Source: Bacteroidales bacterium
GTDB lineage: Bacteria; Bacteroidota; Bacteroidia; Bacteroidales; F082
Assembly: GCA_017508895.1 (NCBI GenBank)
Contig: JAFWRA010000064.1
Coordinates: 1 to 25,970 of the forward strand
Direction of reading: 5' to 3'
DNA: 25,970 nucleotides
In this document: in pieces, positions 21,613 through 25,970 of the stretch
Numbering within the stretch: position 1 is the stretch's first letter
Layout: the number at the start of each line of letters is the position of its first letter
The notes under the pieces: generated by a model
What the model was told of the DNA's origin: nothing
Databases searched by the model: none
Seen by the model: the letters and a program-made list of their open reading frames with translations, nothing else
Position numbers and translations under genes: made by a program

Positions 21613-24489
21613 TTAACGCACCACAAATTTCCGTGTCACATCGCCTACGGAAATGAAATACATGCCTTGGGGCAATGACGAAACATTAATTTGTTGGTTT
21701 TCGGCCGTGATTTGGCCTGTCATTAGGGTTTGGCCCATGAGGTTGGTGATTCTGAATGCAGAATGCGGAATGCAGAATGCGGAATGATGAACGGTAAGAA
21801 CGCCGTTTGTAGGATTAGGATAAACCGTAAAGGTCCCTGAGCCCATCGAAGGGCCGTCCTCATCAATGCCATGTAATTCCTCATAAACTGCATCGCAGTC
21901 CTCGTCGCCAGGTTTAAAGACCAATTCGTCATCAATCCAATAGCAGCGCAGACCTTCCACGCGGAGGCCCTCGCTGTTGTTCATCAGCCTTTCAGGGAAG
22001 AAACTCGTCAGGTGACCGATGCCACATACGATGTCGCCGCTGAAGAGGTCTTCGGGATCGCTTACGCGCAGCATCCGATAGGTTCTGCCTTCGTATTCGA
22101 TTTCTTCCACCGCATCAACGTGCATGATGAGGCTTTCCGTGCCGACCTTAATTGTCCAACTGTCGCCCACTTCGGCACCAAAGTCATATAGCACGGTAAA
22201 TTCTTCCAAGGTCTTGTTCCACCAATACAATTTGCCATCGCGTTCATAGACATATTCGTGTGTCACGTCTTGATGCAAATCCTTGTCATAAAGCGTGTTG
22301 ATTTTCACGAGGATATGCGTCGGCTCATCTTGGACAATAGTGTCGCCCGCCTGATAGAGGTATTGGTAGGTGATGCTGCCGTTGTCATTCTGGATTTCGT
22401 AGTACCATTCGGCACCAGGAGGAAGGATTGGATTCAAAACTTCGACATCGGTGATATTGATTCGATAATAGAAATTCAAACCGTTATCAATCAGCATTTT
22501 TGAAGTAAATGTCGCCGTGATTTCCTGACCTTCATAAATGGTGTCGTTACCCACTATAAAATAATTGTCTTCATATTGATTGTCGAGATAATATGTCTTT
22601 CCGTTCGATACGAAGGCTAGCGCTAATCCAGGCACTGGTATATAGGAGGTATAAGGCATGGGAGCCATTTCAACTGTTCCAGTCAAAGTGGTTTCGTCTC
22701 TAGAACCCATCTCCACCAATTCAACGGCATGCACCTCTTCGCCAGTAATATCATAACGAATATGCTCTATGCCTTTGAGGTCAACGTGTGTGCCTTCCCT
22801 GAAAATGTCGTTGTTAATATACGTCTCTTTGTAAAGCCGGCCATTGTGTGTTGGATAATAGGGAAAGATGAAATCGCCAGGACCTATGAAGGTCAGAAAA
22901 TGCTCATCCTCACAAGGATAGGTGAAACAGAGCGGATTCCAATAATCTGTGGTAAGTGTACCACTGTCTAATTGGAAAGTGTAATCTCTAAATGGCTGGA
23001 TGTCTACCAATTCCATCCCGTTGAATTGATTTGCATATTGATCCAACATGACGCCACAATGCCCGATGACAGTGCGAAGGTTATAGTCCTCATACGTCAC
23101 ACCGTTGAAGACTAATGGCCAGGTTTGCTTCTCCCCATCGATAGTCAGATAATAAGTCGTATAAGGCGCTTTGCAAAGTGTGATAACCACCATGTCATCC
23201 TCCACCGACGTGGAAAGCATCGCGGTGATGGCATCGTAATAATGCGCCGTAGTCTGTTGGATATCAAGCACATTTTCCGAATGACCAGCATTGTCGTGCA
23301 TCTCTGTAATAGTTCCAAACGCACCGATGGTTGCACCCACAGGGACGGTATCATAGCGTACGATGAGCCGGCTCAAATCAGTGGGATCAGGACGGAAACC
23401 ATCCACCGTAACGGGATAGATATGCTCCTCATCAACCTTGATGGCCTGCCCTGAAGTGTAATACCAATTCCCAAAGGCAAAAGCGGATGGTGAAACAACG
23501 ACTTCGCCTTCAATGTAATGGATGTCGTTGGTATTGAATACGCTTTTCTTGTACGCACCATGACCATAGAAATACAAATGTCCATCACGGCCTTTCCAAA
23601 GATAGCCGTCGCCTTCGCCACCAGGCGCATTTTGCTGAATGGACAAGGCTTCTCCGTAGTCATAGAAGGTTTCACCATGGTCCCCCGAATAGCTCAGCAC
23701 CATATAGAGGTTATTATCATAGCTCACATTGTGAAGGCTGTAGACGATGCCATTGTCGGCGACAACAAATTTGTCTCCATTCAAGAGGTAAAAACCTGGC
23801 TCATGTTGGAATCCAACAATGCCGCCCCATGAGGAGCCAGCCAACACATTGCCTTCGGGATCAAACTCCATGTGGAGCACCACCGCACCGTCGAAGGCGG
23901 CCAACTCCCAGTTTTGCATATCAGAGAGGGTAGAGTGGAAGATGCCGCTATCCACGCCGGAATAGTACCATTTGCTGACATACACATCACCCTCCTCGTT
24001 GGCAATCACATCGCCAATAGCATGGTATTCGTCGCCGATAAAACTCATATCGGCAGTGTTCCATGTGGCACCAGCATCGAGGGTGTAAAACAATTGTCTT
24101 TCGCCCCACAGCAACAAAGTGTCGTTGTTGACGGCGTATGCACCGATCATATTGTAGTTGGAGGTCGAGTTTGGAGCGGATTGTTGCCAAGTGTCGCCAT
24201 GGTCATCGGAATAGCAAACAAAGGCATTGTCGGCAGGAAACATGAAGATGCGCCCATCAGGACTGATGGTCATAAAGTTACGCATGTAATAATCAAGGAC
24301 TTGCGTCCAAGTCTCGCCTTCATCTTGGGATCGTATGAGACCACCATAGCCAGCCATGGCAAAAAGGCTGCCATCAGCGTCTGCACCAAGAAAGTAGGTG
24401 TTGCAGTTCAAGGGTTTCCAAACATTTTGTGCCACGCCACCAAGGGCGAAGCCAGCCAAAATCGCTAATGTTAATACTAATCTTCTCAT
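21613..24489 (-). CDS. T9SS-secreted Asp-box (BNR) beta-propeller protein with a heptamer tract in its sorting domain
   Basis: I start at 24489 (958 residues), because MRRLVLTLAILAGF begins a proper signal peptide ending GGVAQ; the frame extends 11 codons further without one. The N-terminal part has four Asp-box motifs of the S-x-D-x-G-x-T-W type: SQDEGETW (54-61), SDDHGDTW (94-101), TLDAGATW (136-143) and SGDHGETF (268-275). These suggest a sialidase/sortilin-like beta-propeller that binds rather than cuts; no catalytic site is evident. The middle is unrecognised beta-rich sequence. From EWYYEIQN onward it is nearly the same as the neighbouring gene. The T9SS sorting domain (about 886-958, VYPNPTNG ... 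RKFVVR) contains a heptapeptide repeat HSAFCIP-HSAFRIT encoded by CATTCNN units. It lies 35 bp after the upstream gene, so they likely form an operon. Role unknown; surface display is inferred. Confidence 0.85.
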   Translation of the reverse strand: MRRLVLTLAILAGFALGGVAQNVWKPLNCNTYFLGADADGSLFAMAGYGGLIRSQDEGETWTQVLDYYMRNFMTISPDGRIFMFPADNAFVCYSDDHGDTWQQSAPNSTSNYNMIGAYAVNNDTLLLWGERQLFYTLDAGATWNTADMSFIGDEYHAIGDVIANEEGDVYVSKWYYSGVDSGIFHSTLSDMQNWELAAFDGAVVLHMEFDPEGNVLAGSSWGGIVGFQHEPGFYLLNGDKFVVADNGIVYSLHNVSYDNNLYMVLSYSGDHGETFYDYGEALSIQQNAPGGEGDGYLWKGRDGHLYFYGHGAYKKSVFNTNDIHYIEGEVVVSPSAFAFGNWYYTSGQAIKVDEEHIYPVTVDGFRPDPTDLSRLIVRYDTVPVGATIGAFGTITEMHDNAGHSENVLDIQQTTAHYYDAITAMLSTSVEDDMVVITLCKAPYTTYYLTIDGEKQTWPLVFNGVTYEDYNLRTVIGHCGVMLDQYANQFNGMELVDIQPFRDYTFQLDSGTLTTDYWNPLCFTYPCEDEHFLTFIGPGDFIFPYYPTHNGRLYKETYINNDIFREGTHVDLKGIEHIRYDITGEEVHAVELVEMGSRDETTLTGTVEMAPMPYTSYIPVPGLALAFVSNGKTYYLDNQYEDNYFIVGNDTIYEGQEITATFTSKMLIDNGLNFYYRINITDVEVLNPILPPGAEWYYEIQNDNGSITYQYLYQAGDTIVQDEPTHILVKINTLYDKDLHQDVTHEYVYERDGKLYWWNKTLEEFTVLYDFGAEVGDSWTIKVGTESLIMHVDAVEEIEYEGRTYRMLRVSDPEDLFSGDIVCGIGHLTSFFPERLMNNSEGLRVEGLRCYWIDDELVFKPGDEDCDAVYEELHGIDEDGPSMGSGTFTVYPNPTNGVLTVHHSAFCIPHSAFRITNLMGQTLMTGQITAENQQINVSSLPQGMYFISVGDVTRKFVVR
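21750..21790 (-). repeat. In-frame CATTCNN heptamers inside the sorting-domain codons (copy A)
   Basis: On the coding strand the units read CATTCCG, CATTCTG, CATTCCG, CATTCTG, CATTCAG; the first four form two identical 14-bp repeats. They encode the peptide HSAFCIPHSAFR between the YPNP and NLMGQ strands of the sorting domain. Confidence 0.95.
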
Positions 24490-24524
24490 AGTTGTATGTT
24501 TTTGATTGTTATCTTTTACCACGA

Positions 24525-25970
24525 TTAACGCACCACAAATTTCCGCGTCTCGCCTGCAAAGGTAATGAAATACATACCTTGAGGCAATGATGAAACATCA
24601 ATCTGTTGGTTTTCAGCCGTGATTTGGCCTGTCATTAGGGTTTGACCCATCAGGTTGGTAATTCTGAATTCGGAATTCTGAATTCGGAATGCTGAATGCT
24701 GAATGGCAATAACGCCATTGGTAGGGTTAGGATAAACCGTAAAGGTTCCTGAGCCTGTCGAAGGGCCGTCCTCCTCCACACCGTGTACCTCCGAATAAAT
24801 CGCGTCGCAGTCCTCGTCGCCGGGTTTGAACACTAATTCGTCCTCAATCCAATAGCAGCGCAGGCCTTCCACGCGCAGACCGTCACCATTGTCCATCAGC
24901 CTTTCAGGGAAGAAACTCGTCAGGTGACCGATGCCACATACGATGTCGCCGCTGAAGTAGTCGTCCGCGTCGCTGACGTGCAGCACCCTATAGGTTTTGC
25001 CTTCGTATTCAATGTTCTCTACCGCGTCCACATGCATCACAAGGCTTTCGTTGCCAACCTTGATTTCCCACTCGTCGCCTTCTTGGGCACCAAAGTCATA
25101 TAGCACGGTGAATTCCTCCAAGGTCTTGTTCCACCAATACAGTTTGCCATCGCGCTCGTAAACATATTCATGCGTTATCTCTTCATGAAGACCCTTGTCG
25201 TATAGCGTATTGATTTTCACAAGGATATGTGTCGGTTCGTCTTGTACGATGGTGTCGCCCGCCTGATAGAGGTATTGGTAGGTGATGCTGCCGTCCTCGT
25301 TCTGGATTTCGTAGTACCATTCGTTGCCGATGATGAATGGAGCATCAATTTCGTTGATTTCCAGAATATTAATGCCGTTGAAATAGAAGTCTTCATAAGA
25401 ATCGTCATAATACTTGAACACCTCACCTGTGGCGGTGAATGACTTACCCACAGCAACTGTGTCTTCGCCAAAGACAAGTTCGTCATATTCCGCATAATTA
25501 ACGAAATAAGGCTCAATCAGATAACGCTCGTCATCGTCCGTGATGATGGCGTACATGGGCATGTTGTATGGTTCCTCTACGATGGTCAGTCTGCCGTGCA
25601 ACGTCTCCAAATGGTCGTAATACTCCGCATGGTTCAGCGTGACACGATAATTGGGCTTCAAGTAATTGTCAATACACATGGTGGAGGTGGTGAATTGGGC
25701 GGTCACCTCCTTGCCGACAATCAGGGTGTCGTTGTCGAGTTCGTACAACAAAATATACTGATAATTAGTCCCGCCCAAGGGATAATAGATTTCTTCAATG
25801 TAGGGCGAGAAGTAGTATTCGATGCCGTTATGATAGAAAGCGAGTTCCATACCCAACGGAGGGAAGGGGCCAATGTTCGGATTACCTGTGGAAACCACAG
25901 GGCCCACCAGCGTTTGCTCAACGGCGGCCTCCATCTCAAGGATGTCGAGGGTTTGGAAAGGCGCTCCAAA
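24525..25970 (-). CDS. T9SS-secreted cargo protein, N-terminus beyond the window edge
   Basis: The frame is open to the window edge (481 residues visible), so the true start lies beyond 25970. The internal ATG at 25934 is preceded in frame by residues that align with the downstream paralog, so it is not the start. The visible part begins with beta-rich sequence of unknown type. From EWYYEIQN it continues in the module shared with the 21613-24489 gene (YQYLYQAGDTIVQDEPTHIL, HLTSFFPERLM, CYWI.DELVFKPGDEDCDA). It ends in a T9SS sorting domain (VYPNPTNG ... RKFVVR). The sorting domain again holds a heptamer-encoded stretch (HSAFRIQ-NSEFRIT). Shared codons and amino acids show a tandem duplication of at least the C-terminal 260 residues. 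Whether it also carries an Asp-box propeller cannot be seen. Function unknown; exported surface or extracellular protein by inference. Confidence 0.8.
   Translation of the reverse strand, partial: FGAPFQTLDILEMEAAVEQTLVGPVVSTGNPNIGPFPPLGMELAFYHNGIEYYFSPYIEEIYYPLGGTNYQYILLYELDNDTLIVGKEVTAQFTTSTMCIDNYLKPNYRVTLNHAEYYDHLETLHGRLTIVEEPYNMPMYAIITDDDERYLIEPYFVNYAEYDELVFGEDTVAVGKSFTATGEVFKYYDDSYEDFYFNGINILEINEIDAPFIIGNEWYYEIQNEDGSITYQYLYQAGDTIVQDEPTHILVKINTLYDKGLHEEITHEYVYERDGKLYWWNKTLEEFTVLYDFGAQEGDEWEIKVGNESLVMHVDAVENIEYEGKTYRVLHVSDADDYFSGDIVCGIGHLTSFFPERLMDNGDGLRVEGLRCYWIEDELVFKPGDEDCDAIYSEVHGVEEDGPSTGSGTFTVYPNPTNGVIAIQHSAFRIQNSEFRITNLMGQTLMTGQITAENQQIDVSSLPQGMYFITFAGETRKFVVR
24661..24706 (-). repeat. 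In-frame heptamers inside the sorting-domain codons (copy B)
   Basis: On the coding strand the units read CATTCAG, CATTCAG, CATTCCG, AATTCAG, AATTCCG, AATTCAG, then AATTACC. The position within the sorting domain is the same as in copy A, but unit number and sequence differ, so the tract has changed since the genes duplicated. Confidence 0.93.

Noticed and set aside
21613..24489. Sialidase activity suggested by Asp-boxes
   Set aside because: Asp-boxes are structural turns found in many propellers. No sialidase FRIP motif or catalytic Arg triad/Tyr-Glu pair could be made out.
24490..24522. Eleven extra N-terminal codons for the Asp-box protein
   Set aside because: They are polar and precede a normal signal peptide start at 24489.

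Overview
The window reads as a chromosomal segment of a Bacteroidota (Bacteroidales-type) bacterium. Several things point that way. Promoters have the form TTTG ... TAnnTTTG rather than sigma70-type boxes. Start codons lack clear Shine-Dalgarno sequences. Six proteins carry the C-terminal 'YPNP...G...V.N/D..G' sorting domain of the type IX secretion system (T9SS). The housekeeping genes folA, thyA, nupG, hppA and a BFN/UVR protein also look like Bacteroidota versions. No rRNA, tRNA, CRISPR array, insertion sequence or phage gene is visible.

Layout, left to right. 241-1551 is an orphan AAA ATPase of the archaeal-ATPase/DUF234 type. 1680-2942 is a secreted conserved Bacteroidota protein of a family often labelled 'asparagine synthetase B' although it has no such domains. 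2996-13762 is a head-to-tail array of four large secreted cysteine peptidases of family C10 (streptopain/interpain type). Each has a signal peptide, an inhibitory propeptide, an intact Cys/His/Asn/Trp active site, a variable number of FN3-like modules and a T9SS sorting domain. 13841-14536 is an exported M15-type (VanY-like) peptidase. 14604-16021 on the minus strand is thyA followed by folA. 16117-16777 is an MntA/HepT (MNT-HEPN) toxin-antitoxin pair whose toxin frame is cut by an amber codon. 16856-18127 is a NupG-like nucleoside transporter (minus) and 18400-18987 a bifunctional-nuclease-domain protein with a UVR motif (minus). 19262-21454 is a membrane pyrophosphatase, hppA. From 21613 to the window end, two tandem related T9SS cargo proteins lie on the minus strand; the second runs off the edge.

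How the parts work together: much of the window is secretion-oriented. The C10 array plus the two cargo proteins suggest extracellular proteolysis and surface display through T9SS, whose machinery is not in this window. thyA/folA (dTMP synthesis and folate recycling) and nupG (nucleoside uptake) are metabolically related neighbours. HppA would convert PPi energy into an ion gradient, and its residues match those reported for the dual Na+/H+-pumping subclass.

The most unusual signal is a family of 7-bp tandem repeats (CATTCNN). It forms a 20-unit array at the stop codon of the BFN gene. It is also embedded in frame inside the T9SS sorting-domain codons of both minus-strand cargo genes, where gain or loss of one unit would shift the frame into nearby stops. 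That would make a plausible, untested phase switch on secretion. A second recurrent signal is the stacking of an intrinsic-terminator hairpin directly on the -7 box of the next promoter at three gene junctions.
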